Assembly (NCBI RefSeq): GCF_018598555.1
Contig: NZ_JAHEWN010000003.1
Span: forward strand, 186,001 to 250,000
Direction of reading: 5' to 3'
Source: Curtobacterium aurantiacum
GTDB taxonomy: Bacteria > Actinomycetota > Actinomycetes > Actinomycetales > Microbacteriaceae
DNA: 64,000 nt
The notes beneath the pieces were generated by a model, which saw nothing but the letters and a program-made list of their open reading frames with translations, was not told the DNA's origin and did no database searches. Below are positions 25,158-34,258 of this stretch, one piece after another; the stretch's first letter is position 1; every line of letters starts with the position of its first letter. The position numbers and the translations under genes were made by a program.

Positions 25158-26843
25158 TCAGTCCTTCGCCTCCGAGTACGCCCCCACCACCCCGACCGAC
25201 AGCGGGAACGTCACCGGGAAGTCCTGGAACAACAGCCGTCCGGCATCGACCGCGGCCTCCCGGATCTGCTGCGCCACCCACTCGGCATGCTCCGCCGGGG
25301 CGTGCACCACGATCTCGTCGTGCACGAAGAACACCAGGTGCGGCCCGTCCGTCACCGCGCCGGGGAACCGCGCGAGCAACCGTGACCGCAGGGACCCCAT
25401 CCACGCGAGCGCCCACTCCGCCGCGGTCCCCTGCACCACGAAGTTCCGGGTGAACCGCCCCCAGCTCCGGGCACGGGACTCGACCGCACGCTGCATCGCC
25501 GGTGTGCCCTCGACCGTGTACGCCTGGTTCCGCGCCTCGAACCACGAGTCGTCGGGCACCGGCGACGTCCGCCCGAGCAGCGTCGTCACGGGTTCGCCGC
25601 GCTCCCCCGCACGCGCCGCCCGTTCCACCATGTCGAGCGCCTGCGGGAACGCCCGGACCAGGCGCGGCACGAGCCGACCCCCCTCGCCCTGGGTCGCCCC
25701 GTACATCGCGCCGAGCATCGCCACCTTCGCCTGCTGCCGGGTCTCGACCGCTCCCGAGGCAACCACGCCGTCGTACAGGTCGCGCCCGTCGCCGGCCGCC
25801 GCCATCGCCCGGTCGCCGGACATCGCGGCGAGCACCCGGGGCTCCAGCTGCGCGGCGTCCGCCACGACGAGCTTCCACCCGGGGTCGGCGATGACCGCCC
25901 CGCGGATGCCCTTCGGCAACTGCATCGCTCCCCCACCGTCGGCCGCCCAGCGCCCGGTGACGACGCCACCGACGACGTACTTCGGGTGGAACCGGCCGTC
26001 GCGGATCCAGTCGTCGAGCCAGGTCCAACCGTTGGCGGTGAGCAGCCGTGCCAGCCGCTTGTACTCGAGCAACGGCTCGATGACGGGGTGCTCGATCTCC
26101 TGCAGCTCCCACTTCCGGGTGCTGGTGACCATCAGGCCGACCCGGCGGAGCGCCTTCAGGACGTCGGCGGGCGAGTCCGGGTTGAGCCCGGGGTCGTCGA
26201 GGCGCTCGCGCACGACGGCGGCGATCTCCTCGAGGCGACGCGGCCGGACGCCGTAGGGCACGCGCGGTCCGAGGGCGTCCTCGAGCAGGCGCTCGTGCAC
26301 GTCGGCGCGCCACGGCAGTCCGGCGTGCAGCATCTCGGCCGCGACGAGGGCCCCTGCGGACTCGGCGGTGAGCAGCAGGCGGAGCGCGCCGGGGGCGGTC
26401 GACCCGGCGACCGCGGCGAGCTGCGCCCGGAACTCCGCGACCGGGTCGACTTCGTCGTCCGGCACGGAGGCGGTGAACAGGGCGTCGTCGAAGAGCTGGG
26501 CCTGCGTCGGCCGGACGACCCGGGCCTCCGCGACGGGTGCGTCGAGGGTGTCGGCGGGTGCCACGGCCAGCGCGGACCCCCGTGCTGCGAGCGCAGCACG
26601 CAACACGCGACGACCGAGCCGCAGGTCGACGCAGCGACCGACCCGACCGCCCGCGGCCAGCACGGCCGGGTACCAGCGCGCGGTGTCGTCCCACACCCAG
26701 CGCACGCTCGGTGCGTCGTGCGCCGCGACGAAGGCCGGGAGGCCCGACTCGGCCAGGCGGATCGACTCGCCCCCGGCGGTCCCCGCGTCGGTCAGGGGCG
26801 TCGCGAGGACGCCGCCGTCGACGCGGCGGAGGACGAGGTGCAC
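25158..26843 (-). CDS. family A DNA polymerase without 5'-nuclease domain
   Basis: 561 residues from a GTG. Polymerase motif A is DAAQLEPRVLAAM, motif B RQQAKVAMLGAMYGATQG and motif C FFVHDEIVV, so the palm catalytic Asp residues are intact. The N-terminal region (to about residue 200) corresponds to the 3'-5' exonuclease module but lacks an obvious DxE motif, so proofreading may be lost. It matches the actinobacterial stand-alone PolA-like polymerase, separate from the replicative PolA. Repair or translesion synthesis is inferred. Confidence 0.88.
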   Translation of the reverse strand: MHLVLRRVDGGVLATPLTDAGTAGGESIRLAESGLPAFVAAHDAPSVRWVWDDTARWYPAVLAAGGRVGRCVDLRLGRRVLRAALAARGSALAVAPADTLDAPVAEARVVRPTQAQLFDDALFTASVPDDEVDPVAEFRAQLAAVAGSTAPGALRLLLTAESAGALVAAEMLHAGLPWRADVHERLLEDALGPRVPYGVRPRRLEEIAAVVRERLDDPGLNPDSPADVLKALRRVGLMVTSTRKWELQEIEHPVIEPLLEYKRLARLLTANGWTWLDDWIRDGRFHPKYVVGGVVTGRWAADGGGAMQLPKGIRGAVIADPGWKLVVADAAQLEPRVLAAMSGDRAMAAAGDGRDLYDGVVASGAVETRQQAKVAMLGAMYGATQGEGGRLVPRLVRAFPQALDMVERAARAGERGEPVTTLLGRTSPVPDDSWFEARNQAYTVEGTPAMQRAVESRARSWGRFTRNFVVQGTAAEWALAWMGSLRSRLLARFPGAVTDGPHLVFFVHDEIVVHAPAEHAEWVAQQIREAAVDAGRLLFQDFPVTFPLSVGVVGAYSEAKD

Positions 26844-26897
26844 GACACGATCATGCCTTGCCCCACCGACCCCGGCGGACCAGGGCCGGAACGGGCG

Positions 26898-27092
26898 TCA
26901 CTCGCCGGGTCGGACCGCCGCGGTGTCGGCGACGTCGATGCGGACGTCGCCGTCCTCGGCTCGGGACACCTCGACCCGCGGATCGGCGTCGTGCTCGTCG
27001 GATCCGGACATGCGGCGGAACGTGTCCTGCCGGCGTTCCTCGAAGGTCATGTCGACGCCGTCGTCGAGGTGGTCGTGGTCGGGCTTCGTCAT
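26898..27092 (-). CDS. small charged protein of unknown function
   Basis: 64 residues from ATG 27092 (MTKPDHDHLDD; a GTG at 27101 is an alternative). Rich in Asp, Glu, His and Arg, with no membrane segment: DMTFEERRQDTFRRMSG, then VEVSRAEDGDVRIDVADTAA. It lies 54 bases upstream of the polymerase gene on the same strand, possibly cotranscribed. No family recognised. Confidence 0.5.
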   Translation of the reverse strand: MTKPDHDHLDDGVDMTFEERRQDTFRRMSGSDEHDADPRVEVSRAEDGDVRIDVADTAAVRPGE

Positions 27093-27126
27093 GTCGTGCA
27101 CGGTACGCGGCCGCGGCGTCGGGTGA

Positions 27127-27900
27127 TCAGGTCACCGGTGCGGTGCCGGTCCGTTCGGTCCAGTGCGCGCCGCTCGCCCAGCGCTCGAGCACGGCCGCGC
27201 GCAACCGGCCGGTCGGCGCCGCGGCACGGGCGGTCGCCAGCGGCACCCCGAAGACGAACTTGGCGACGCTGGCGTCCCCCTCGGTCGCGTCGTGCTCCCC
27301 TGGCGGAGCGAGCCGGAAACGCCGGGCGAAGCGCACGAGGTTGGCGTCGGGACCGAGCGCGGCGGCCAGCCCCGGATCGAGCATCCACGAGCGGCACTGC
27401 CACCGGTCCGCAGTGAGCTGCGGTGCGAGGCCGCGCAGGACCTCGGGCGCGCGGGCGAACGAGCGGTCACAGGCGGCCGGGTCGAGCGGCCCGGTCTCCG
27501 GCACGTGCACGCCCCAGGCCGGCGTGCCGTCCGCCAGGTGGTCGCCGAGTTCGAACTGGAGGCGCCCCACGGCCACCACGCGCCCGGTCGCCACGGCGAC
27601 GAGCCACTCCACCCCCGTGCCCTGCAGGCCGTAGCGTGCGAGCTTGCGGTCGACGTCGGCGACGGACGCCTCGGCCAGGCTCCGCGGGAACCCGCGCTCC
27701 GCGAGGGCGACGGCGGTGTCCGGCACGGCGGCGCGGAGCGCTGCGACCAGCAGTGCGTCCCGCTCCGCGGGTCCGGCGTCGGCCACGGTGGCGGCCAGTG
27801 CGGCCGCCACCGTGGCGGAGTCGTCCGGTGACCCCACGGCGGCGGCGAGGACCGCGCGGGACGCGGGACGGGCCTCCAGGCCGGGGGTCGCGGTGGTCAC
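27127..27900 (-). CDS. N-acyltransferase (NAT_N/GNAT_C type)
   Basis: 257 residues from a GTG whose first bases overlap the stop of the upstream ABC permease (GTGA, 27897-27900). The C-terminal half has GRVVAVGRLQFELGDH, VHVPETGPLDPAACDRSFA, CRSWMLDPGLAAALGPDANL and VRFARRFRLAP, which match the GNAT-like C-terminal domain of actinobacterial acyltransferase-domain proteins; the N-terminal half is the helical NAT_N part. It presumably transfers an acyl group to a small molecule. Coupling to the importer suggests the substrate is the imported sugar or a product of it. Confidence 0.75.
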   Translation of the reverse strand: MTTATPGLEARPASRAVLAAAVGSPDDSATVAAALAATVADAGPAERDALLVAALRAAVPDTAVALAERGFPRSLAEASVADVDRKLARYGLQGTGVEWLVAVATGRVVAVGRLQFELGDHLADGTPAWGVHVPETGPLDPAACDRSFARAPEVLRGLAPQLTADRWQCRSWMLDPGLAAALGPDANLVRFARRFRLAPPGEHDATEGDASVAKFVFGVPLATARAAAPTGRLRAAVLERWASGAHWTERTGTAPVT

Positions 27901-28757
27901 TTCAGACCGGACGACGCGAGCCCGTCCATCACCCGACGCTGCAGCACGACGAACATGATGAGCACCGGCGCCATCGCCATCAGGCTGGCGGCCATCAGCA
28001 CCGGGTAGTCGATCGTGCGGTCGCTGGACAGCGTCGCCAGGCCAGCCGCGAGGGGCATGTCCTCGGCTCGGGTGGAGACCACGAGCGGCCAGAGCAGCTC
28101 GTTCCACGACCACAGCACGGTCGTGATCGCGAGCACGCTGATCGAGGGCCGGGCCAGGGGCAGCATGATCCGCCAGAACGTCTGGAACGGGTTCGCGCCG
28201 TCCATCCGCGCGGCCTCTTCGAGCTCGGGCGGCATGTTCAGGAACGCGGTCCGCATCAGGAAGGTGCCGAACGCGCTGAACAGTCCGGGCGCCACGATCC
28301 CCATCAGGGTGTCGAGCCAGCCCAGCCCCTGCACGATCTGGTACTGCGAGATCAGGTAGACCTGCGAGGGCACGAGCAGGATCGACAGCACGATCGCGAG
28401 CAGGGCCGCCCGGCCGCGGAACCGCATCCGCGCGAAGGCGTACCCGGCGAGGGTACAGAGGACGATCTGCGCGAGCGTCCGGATGATCGTGACGTACACC
28501 GACGTGCCGAGCTGGCTGAGGAACGGCAGGCGTTCGAAGACCTGCGCGTAGTTCTGCCACTGCAGCTCCCCCGGCCAGAAGACCGGCGTGACGGACTGCA
28601 CCTGCGCGTTCGTGGACAGCGACATGATGATCTGCCAGAGGAACGGGAACGCCATCGCGAACCCGCCGACGCCGAGGACGACGTGGATCCACCAGTGGCT
28701 GCCGCCGCGACGGCCCGGCCGACGTGCGGCCCGAGGAGGTGTGACGGTGGCGGTCAT
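27897..28757 (-). CDS. carbohydrate ABC transporter permease (MalG-like)
   Basis: 286 residues, six predicted membrane helices. The EAA loop is EEAARMDGANPFQTFWRIML, the contact site for the ATPase. The start ATG overlaps the stop of the partner permease (ATGA, 28754-28757). No ATP-binding gene is in the cluster, so it probably uses a shared MsmK/MsiK-type ATPase encoded elsewhere. Confidence 0.93.
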   Translation of the reverse strand: MTATVTPPRAARRPGRRGGSHWWIHVVLGVGGFAMAFPFLWQIIMSLSTNAQVQSVTPVFWPGELQWQNYAQVFERLPFLSQLGTSVYVTIIRTLAQIVLCTLAGYAFARMRFRGRAALLAIVLSILLVPSQVYLISQYQIVQGLGWLDTLMGIVAPGLFSAFGTFLMRTAFLNMPPELEEAARMDGANPFQTFWRIMLPLARPSISVLAITTVLWSWNELLWPLVVSTRAEDMPLAAGLATLSSDRTIDYPVLMAASLMAMAPVLIMFVVLQRRVMDGLASSGLK

Positions 28758-29731
28758 CCCTGCACCCACTTCCGTTGGACGCGGAACTGCACGAGCGTGA
28801 CGATGCCGATGAGCAGGAAGATCACCATGGCGATCGCGGCCGCGAAGCCCTTGTCGTTGTCGATGAACCCGGCGCTGTAGAAGTAGAAGACGAGCGACAT
28901 CGTCTTCGGGATCACCGGGTTGGTGCTGCCGAGGATGGCGTACAGCAGGTCGAAGAGCTGGAAGCTCGAGATCGTCGTGACGATCACCACGAAGAAGATG
29001 CTCGGGCTGAGCAGGGGCACGGTCACCGACCGGAACTGCCGCCACCGGCTCGCGCCGTCGAGCTCCGCGGCCTCGTAGAGCTCCGGCGGGATGTCCTTGA
29101 GTCCGGCGCCGAGGATGATCATCGAGAACCCGAGGGACGACCAGAGGCCGACGAGGCTCACCGCGACGAGCGCGAACCCGGGCGTCGAGATCCAGTACGG
29201 GCCGTCGATGCCGAAGTTCCCGAGGAACCAGTTCACGATGCCGTAGTCGCCGTTGTACATGATCCGCCAGACCAGGGCGATCGCCGCGGGCATGGCGACG
29301 TACGGCAGGAAGAAGAGCACCCGGTAGAACTGGGCGAACCGCAGCCCCGGGGTGTTCAGCAGGCTGGCGAGCCACACCGCGATCGGGATGCCGGCGAGGA
29401 CGACGAGCGTGTAGATCACCGTGTTGAGCAGCGACTGGTACAGCTGCGGGTCGCCGACCAGCCGGACGTAGTTCGCGACCCCGGTGAACGTCGCTCCGCC
29501 GAAGACGCCCCAGCTGGTGAACGAGTACCAGAACGTCTGGATGATCGGCCAGATGTAGAAGGTGCCGACACCGGCGAGCAGCGGGAGGACGAAGAGCCAC
29601 GGCCACCAGCCGTCGGTCCGTCGCGGTGCTCGCCCGCCGTCGGCTCGTGGGCCGGGGGCGCCCCGCCCGGACGAACGCGTCGTCCGGGCGGGGGTGGCTG
29701 CGGCCGGGGGCCGCTCGGTGTTGATCGTCAC
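28754..29731 (-). CDS. carbohydrate ABC transporter permease (MalF-like)
   Basis: 325 residues. A basic, Pro-rich N-terminus is followed by six membrane helices; the EAA loop is YEAAELDGASRWRQFRSVTV. It forms the heterodimeric channel with the MalG-like permease. It lies 9 bases downstream of the binding-protein gene. Confidence 0.93.
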   Translation of the reverse strand: MTINTERPPAAATPARTTRSSGRGAPGPRADGGRAPRRTDGWWPWLFVLPLLAGVGTFYIWPIIQTFWYSFTSWGVFGGATFTGVANYVRLVGDPQLYQSLLNTVIYTLVVLAGIPIAVWLASLLNTPGLRFAQFYRVLFFLPYVAMPAAIALVWRIMYNGDYGIVNWFLGNFGIDGPYWISTPGFALVAVSLVGLWSSLGFSMIILGAGLKDIPPELYEAAELDGASRWRQFRSVTVPLLSPSIFFVVIVTTISSFQLFDLLYAILGSTNPVIPKTMSLVFYFYSAGFIDNDKGFAAAIAMVIFLLIGIVTLVQFRVQRKWVQG

Positions 29732-29740
29732 GGGTGGGAC

Positions 29741-31063
29741 CTACTTCTCCTTGGCGAGGGCGGCGTCCATCTTCTGTGCGAGGTCCTCCGCCACCTGGTC
29801 GACGGGCTTCGACCCGTCGAAGGCGCTCGGCAGCAGGGTGGTCTCGAGGGTGTTCCACGCGGCGGTGTTCTTCGACACCGGCAGCGGCTTCGCGTAGTCG
29901 ACCGCGTCGAGGAACACCTGCAGGTCGGCGTCGGGCATCGTCTTCGTGAACGCGCCCTGCGTGCCTTCGTACGCCGGGATGACCGCGCCCATGTCGCCCT
30001 GCTGCTGCTGGGCCGTCTTGCCCGCGAGGTAGACCTGCAGCGCCTGCGCTGCGGCCTTGTCCTTGCTCGCCTCGGACACGACGTTCGAGACGCCGTGGAT
30101 GACGGTCGCCTGTTCCTTGCCCTTCGGCAGCGGGTAGGCGACGACGTCCTGCTCGAGCTCGGTGCCGGTCAGGGCCGATCGGAACCAGCTGCCGCCCTGG
30201 TACATCGCGAGCTTGCCCGAGGTGAACCACTGGTCGGCGGTGGTGTCGGTGAGCTGCTTGATCGATGGTGAGGCGCCGGAGTCGATCAGGTCGGTCCAGA
30301 ACCGCAGGCCGTCCTCGGAGGCCTTCGTGGCGTACTCGGACTCCGTGCCGTCCGCGTTCAGGACCGATCCCCCGGCCTGCAGGATCGTGTTGTAGTACGT
30401 GGTCTGCCCGTCCATGCCGCCGGCCGCCCCGTAGGCGCCCTTCGCCTTGAGCTTCTCGGACAGTTCGGCGCTGGTCTGCTGGAAGTCGTCCCAGGTCCAG
30501 TCCTTCGACGGCAGGTCCATGCCGGCCTGCTCGAACAGCGACTTGTTGACCCAGACACCGATGGTGTCGAAGTCCTTCGGCACGCCGTACTGGGTGTCCT
30601 CGTACGTGTACAGGTCGTTGAGCGCGCTCGAGTACTTCGACGCGTCGATGTCACCGGACTCGACCTCGCCGGTGATCGGCGCGAGCTTGCCGTTGGCCGC
30701 GTAGAGCTGGAAGTTCGGGCCGTTCATCCAGAACAGGTCGGGCAGCGTGTTGCTCGAGCCCTGCGTCTGCAGCTTCGTCCAGTAGTTGGCGTACGGCGTG
30801 ACGTCGACGCTGACCTTGATGTCCGGGTACTCCTCGTTGAAGCCCTTCAGGTTGGCCTTGATCGCCTTGACCTGGTTCTCGTCCCAGACGGCGTACGTCA
30901 GGGACGCCTTGGTGTCCTTCGGCGCGGCCTCGTAGTCGCCGGAGCTCGACGCCCCGGACGACGAGGAGCAGCCGGCGAGGAGTGCGGCCGCGCCGAGTGC
31001 GGCGACGGCACCGAGGAGGGCGCGGCGCACGCCGGTTCCTCGGGTGGGCATGTGTGCGGTCAT
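29741..31063 (-). CDS. sugar ABC transporter substrate-binding lipoprotein
   Basis: 440 residues. The signal peptide ends in the lipobox LLAGCSSSSG, so Cys at about residue 32 is lipidated. The mature part is a family-1 extracellular solute-binding protein: LTYAVWDENQVKAIKANLKG, LPDLFWMNGPNF, YGVPKDFDTIGVWVNKSLFE and KLAMYQGGSWF. ATG 31063 has AAAGGA upstream. The ligand is unknown; from the locus, an N-acetylated amino sugar or an oligosaccharide is proposed. Confidence 0.93.
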   Translation of the reverse strand: MTAHMPTRGTGVRRALLGAVAALGAAALLAGCSSSSGASSSGDYEAAPKDTKASLTYAVWDENQVKAIKANLKGFNEEYPDIKVSVDVTPYANYWTKLQTQGSSNTLPDLFWMNGPNFQLYAANGKLAPITGEVESGDIDASKYSSALNDLYTYEDTQYGVPKDFDTIGVWVNKSLFEQAGMDLPSKDWTWDDFQQTSAELSEKLKAKGAYGAAGGMDGQTTYYNTILQAGGSVLNADGTESEYATKASEDGLRFWTDLIDSGASPSIKQLTDTTADQWFTSGKLAMYQGGSWFRSALTGTELEQDVVAYPLPKGKEQATVIHGVSNVVSEASKDKAAAQALQVYLAGKTAQQQQGDMGAVIPAYEGTQGAFTKTMPDADLQVFLDAVDYAKPLPVSKNTAAWNTLETTLLPSAFDGSKPVDQVAEDLAQKMDAALAKEK

Positions 31064-31086
31064 CGGGAGGTCCTTTCGCACGGCCG

Positions 31087-32310
31087 TCAGGAGCCGACGG
31101 TCTGGGCGGGGTGGGTGGTGGTGGGGTGGGTGAAGTGCGCGATGGTCTCGGCCGGCAGCGGCGGGACGTCGATGGGGACGGACCCGGTGCGGAGCGAGCG
31201 CGTGGCCAGCGCGCCGGCGGCGACCGCGGCGCGGGCCGCGATCGGGGAGAGCTCCGCCGGTTCGCCGAGGGCGACGGACCGCAGGAACTCGGTCATGGTG
31301 AGCAGGTCGGCGTCGGCGTGGCCGTCCTCGACGCCGTCGATCGGGTACTCCCGGTCCCCCGCGGTGTCCCAGCCGCGACGGTGGGTCCAGACCTTCACGA
31401 CGCCGCCGCCGGTGTCGCCGATGTTCTCGAGACGCCCCTCGGTACCGATGACGGTGTAGTTCCGCCAGTAGTCGGGGGTGAAGTGGCACTGCTCGTAGCT
31501 GGCCTGCACGCCGTTGTCGAGCGTCATCATCACCATCGAGACGTCCTCGACGTCGACGACGGGGTTGAGCCCGGTCTGGGCGAGCGGCGGCCAGTTGTCG
31601 TGGGAGAACCAGTCCCCCATGAGCTCACCGCTGCGGTCGCGCCGGTCGGTCACCTCGCCGTAGACGGACAACGAACCCATGCCGACGACGCGGGCCGTGT
31701 CGCCGCCGCCGAGGGCGTGGATGACGTCGAGGTCGTGGCTCGCCTTCTGCAGGAGCAGGGAGTTCACCTTGGTGCGGTCGGCGTGCCAGTCCTTGAAGTA
31801 GTAGTCACCGCCGTTGCCGACGAAGTGCCGGCACCAGACGGCCTTCACCTCGCCGATCTCGCCGCGGGCGATGACCTCGCGCATCAGGCGGACCACGGCG
31901 GCGTGCCGGAAGTTGTGGCCGACGTACAGCGGCGTCCCGGTCTCGGCCGCGGTGTTCAGCACCGCGTCGGCGTCCTCGACCGTGATGGCCAGTGGCTTCT
32001 CGAGGTAGACGGCGATCCCCGCGCGGAGCAGGTCGATCGCGATCTCGGCGTGGGTCCAGTCCGGCGTGGTGACGATCGCGGCGTCCACGTGGCCGGTGAG
32101 GTCGCGGTGATGTTCGACCACCACGGCGTCCGGGTACTCGGCGTGCCCACGCTCCCGGCCCGCCGCGGTGACGTCCGCGACGGCGACGACCCGTGCGGCC
32201 AGCGCCGGGTCGGCGGCCGTGGCGTCGGCCACGTGCCGCGCGATGGCGGACCGCTGGCCCATCCCGATCACCGCGACGCGGAGTCCTGCGTTGTCAGCGC
32301 CCATGCTCAT
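31087..32310 (-). CDS. Gfo/Idh/MocA-family oxidoreductase
   Basis: 407 residues. The NAD(P) fold starts RVAVIGMGQR, with the family motif EKPLAITVEDAD containing the catalytic-site Lys, and GHNFRH. It oxidises or reduces a sugar, inositol or glycoside at a ring carbon. GGGAG precedes ATG 32310. It heads the transport operon and is 23 bases from the binding-protein gene. The 3-keto-glycoside type chemistry of some members would suit a glycoside importer; this is only inference. Confidence 0.9.
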   Translation of the reverse strand: MSMGADNAGLRVAVIGMGQRSAIARHVADATAADPALAARVVAVADVTAAGRERGHAEYPDAVVVEHHRDLTGHVDAAIVTTPDWTHAEIAIDLLRAGIAVYLEKPLAITVEDADAVLNTAAETGTPLYVGHNFRHAAVVRLMREVIARGEIGEVKAVWCRHFVGNGGDYYFKDWHADRTKVNSLLLQKASHDLDVIHALGGGDTARVVGMGSLSVYGEVTDRRDRSGELMGDWFSHDNWPPLAQTGLNPVVDVEDVSMVMMTLDNGVQASYEQCHFTPDYWRNYTVIGTEGRLENIGDTGGGVVKVWTHRRGWDTAGDREYPIDGVEDGHADADLLTMTEFLRSVALGEPAELSPIAARAAVAAGALATRSLRTGSVPIDVPPLPAETIAHFTHPTTTHPAQTVGS

Positions 32311-32336
32311 CGCTCCCTTGCGTGAATGTGACGACC

Positions 32337-32388
32337 ATGATGCCGAATCGATCATGAATGCACAATAGGCGCTCACGGATCGCTCACG
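32337..32388 (-). promoter_or_regulatory. promoter and operator candidates of the sugar-transport operon
   Basis: On the minus strand TTGTGC (32365-32360) and CATCAT (32342-32337) are separated by 17 bases. The spacer contains ATCGATC (32347-32353), the same core found twice in the divergent enzyme-operon promoter (33344 and 33355). Just upstream are two direct CGCTCACG copies (32370-32377, 32381-32388), 11 bases apart, one helical turn. The DeoR-type protein at 32458 is the likely binder. Confidence 0.45.
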
Positions 32389-32457
32389 CATCCACGCCGA
32401 GCAGGGTTTTACACGATGGAAACGTCGGGTCCGGTCCCGCCGGGGCGGGCAGAACGG

Positions 32458-33255
32458 TCAGTCCGCGACGACGAGCTCCACGCCCGCGGCCGAGAGGTCG
32501 GCGGCGAACGACGACGGCACCGGCTGGTCCGTGACCAGGACGTCGATGCGGTCCAGCGGGCAGATCCGGGCGAAGGTCGCGCGTTCGACCTTCGTGGAGT
32601 CGGCGACCACGACCACGCGTCGCCCGACCGAGGCGAAGTGCCGGCTGACCTCGGCCTCGCCCTCGTGCATGGTCGTCGCCCCGTACTGCCCGGTGAGCCC
32701 GTCGACGCCGAGGACCACGAGGTCGAGGGCGAACTCGTCGAGGGTGTCCCGGACCAGTGGCCCGACGAGCTCGTAGGACTGTCGACGGGCGACTCCGCCG
32801 GTGACCACGATCTTGACGTTCGCGCGGACGGACAGCTCGTACCCGACGTTCAGGGCGTTCGTCACGATCGTGATGCCGAACTCGCCGTCGGCGCGGATGA
32901 ACCGCTCGCTCTTGCCGAGTTCACGCGCGACCTCGGTCGTCGTCGTCCCGCCGTTCAGCCCGACCGTCTCGCCGGGCTGCACCAGCCGGGCCGCGGCACG
33001 GGCGATCGCCGTCTTCGCCTCGGCCTGACGGGCGATCTTGTACTGCAGCGGCAGCTCGTACCCGGCGCCGAGTGCTGCCGCTCCCCCGTGCGTGCGCGTG
33101 ACGAGCCGTTGGTCGGCCAGCATGGCGAGGTCGCGTCGGGCCGTCGCGGCGGAGATCCCGAGCAGCTCCCCGATCTCGGCGATCGACACGTTGCCGCGTT
33201 CGCTCACCAGTTCGAGCAGGGCGTTGAGCCGCTGTTGGGGGGTCATGCCCGTCAT
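32458..33255 (-). CDS. DeoR-family sugar-locus repressor (AgaR-like)
   Basis: 265 residues. The N-terminal DeoR HTH is QQRLNALLELVSERGNVSI, then LGISAATARRDLAMLADQRL, with the family signature. The C-terminal sugar-phosphate sensor domain has GLNGGTTTTEVAREL and DLVVLGVDGLTGQYG, and KVERATFARICPLDRIDVLV. DeoR proteins sense phosphorylated sugars. It sits between the transport operon and the divergent catabolic operon and likely controls both, as AgaR does for N-acetylgalactosamine genes. Confidence 0.9.
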   Translation of the reverse strand: MTGMTPQQRLNALLELVSERGNVSIAEIGELLGISAATARRDLAMLADQRLVTRTHGGAAALGAGYELPLQYKIARQAEAKTAIARAAARLVQPGETVGLNGGTTTTEVARELGKSERFIRADGEFGITIVTNALNVGYELSVRANVKIVVTGGVARRQSYELVGPLVRDTLDEFALDLVVLGVDGLTGQYGATTMHEGEAEVSRHFASVGRRVVVVADSTKVERATFARICPLDRIDVLVTDQPVPSSFAADLSAAGVELVVAD

Positions 33256-33336
33256 CCTACGGCGTCGCCACCGACGCCCGGTGATCGGGAATGACGTTTT
33301 GCCCTTCCCTTGCGCACGATCGCTCGCTACGCTTCC

Positions 33337-33362
33337 TGATCATCGATCACCCGGATCGATCC
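33337..33362 (+). promoter_or_regulatory. paired operator candidates before the amino-sugar operon
   Basis: TGATCATCGATCA (33337-33349) and the perfect palindrome GGATCGATCC (33353-33362) lie just before the first gene start at 33380. Both contain ATCGATC, also found in the spacer of the promoter at 32337. Their position would block the operon promoter or early transcription. Confidence 0.45.
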
Positions 33363-33379
33363 GGACCCGGAAGGCTCCC

Positions 33380-34258
33380 ATGACCGACACCTTCGTGAGC
33401 GCTGAACTGGCCTCGCAGCCGGAGACCTGGCGCGCAGCCGCCGCACTCCTGCCGACGTTCGCCGACGCGCTCCCCCAGCCGGGCGAACGCGTGGCCGTGG
33501 TCGGCTGCGGTACGAGCTGGTTCATCGCCATGAGCTACGCCGTCGCACGTGAGCAGGCAGGCCTCGGCCTGACCGACGCCTTCGCCGGGTCCGAGTACCC
33601 CGCGTCCCGTGAGTACGACCGCGTGCTCACGATCAGCCGCTCGGGCACGACGACCGAGATCGTCGACCTGCTGCAGGCCCTGCCGTCCCAGCGGACCGTC
33701 CTGATCACCGCCGTCGCGGACAGCCCCGCCGCAGCCGTCGCCGATCAGGTGGTCGCGCTGCCCTTCGCCGACGAGCGCTCGGTCGTCCAGACCCGCTTCG
33801 CCACCACGACGCTCGCACTGCTGCGGGCGTCCATCGGTGACGACGTCGACGCGCTCGCGGCCCAGGCCGAGACGGCGCTCACGCTGCCCATCGACGACCT
33901 GCTCGACGCCGAGCAGGTCTCGTTCGTCGGTCGTGGTGCCGCCGTCGGCCTGACGTTCGAGGCCGCGCTGAAGACGCGTGAGGCCGCACAGTTCTGGGCG
34001 GAGTCCTACCCGGCGATGGACTACCGGCACGGACCCATCGCGATCGCGCAGCCCGGCCGGCTCGTGTGGTCGCTCGGTGCCGCACCCGACGGCCTGGCCG
34101 ACGAGGTCGCAGCCACCGGCGCCCGCTTCGTCCAGCACGACCTCGACCCGATCGCCGGACTCGTCGTGGTGCACCGGTTCGCCGTCGCCCTGGCCGAAGG
34201 GCGCGGCCTCGACCCGGACAACCCCCGGTCGCTGACCCGGTCGGTCATCCTCACCTGA
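33380..34258 (+). CDS. SIS-domain amino-sugar-phosphate isomerase/deaminase (AgaS-like)
   Basis: 292 residues with two SIS subdomains. VVGCGTSWFIAMSYAVA and ISRSGTTTEIVDLLQ are the phosphate-binding loops, and AALKTREAAQFWAESYPAMD and RHGPIAI match the isomerase half of GlmS/AgaS-type proteins. No glutaminase domain. In a galactosamine pathway AgaS converts galactosamine-6-P to tagatose-6-P plus ammonia; here that role is inferred from the following genes. Its stop overlaps the start of the next gene (TGATG). Confidence 0.85.
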   Translation: MTDTFVSAELASQPETWRAAAALLPTFADALPQPGERVAVVGCGTSWFIAMSYAVAREQAGLGLTDAFAGSEYPASREYDRVLTISRSGTTTEIVDLLQALPSQRTVLITAVADSPAAAVADQVVALPFADERSVVQTRFATTTLALLRASIGDDVDALAAQAETALTLPIDDLLDAEQVSFVGRGAAVGLTFEAALKTREAAQFWAESYPAMDYRHGPIAIAQPGRLVWSLGAAPDGLADEVAATGARFVQHDLDPIAGLVVVHRFAVALAEGRGLDPDNPRSLTRSVILT

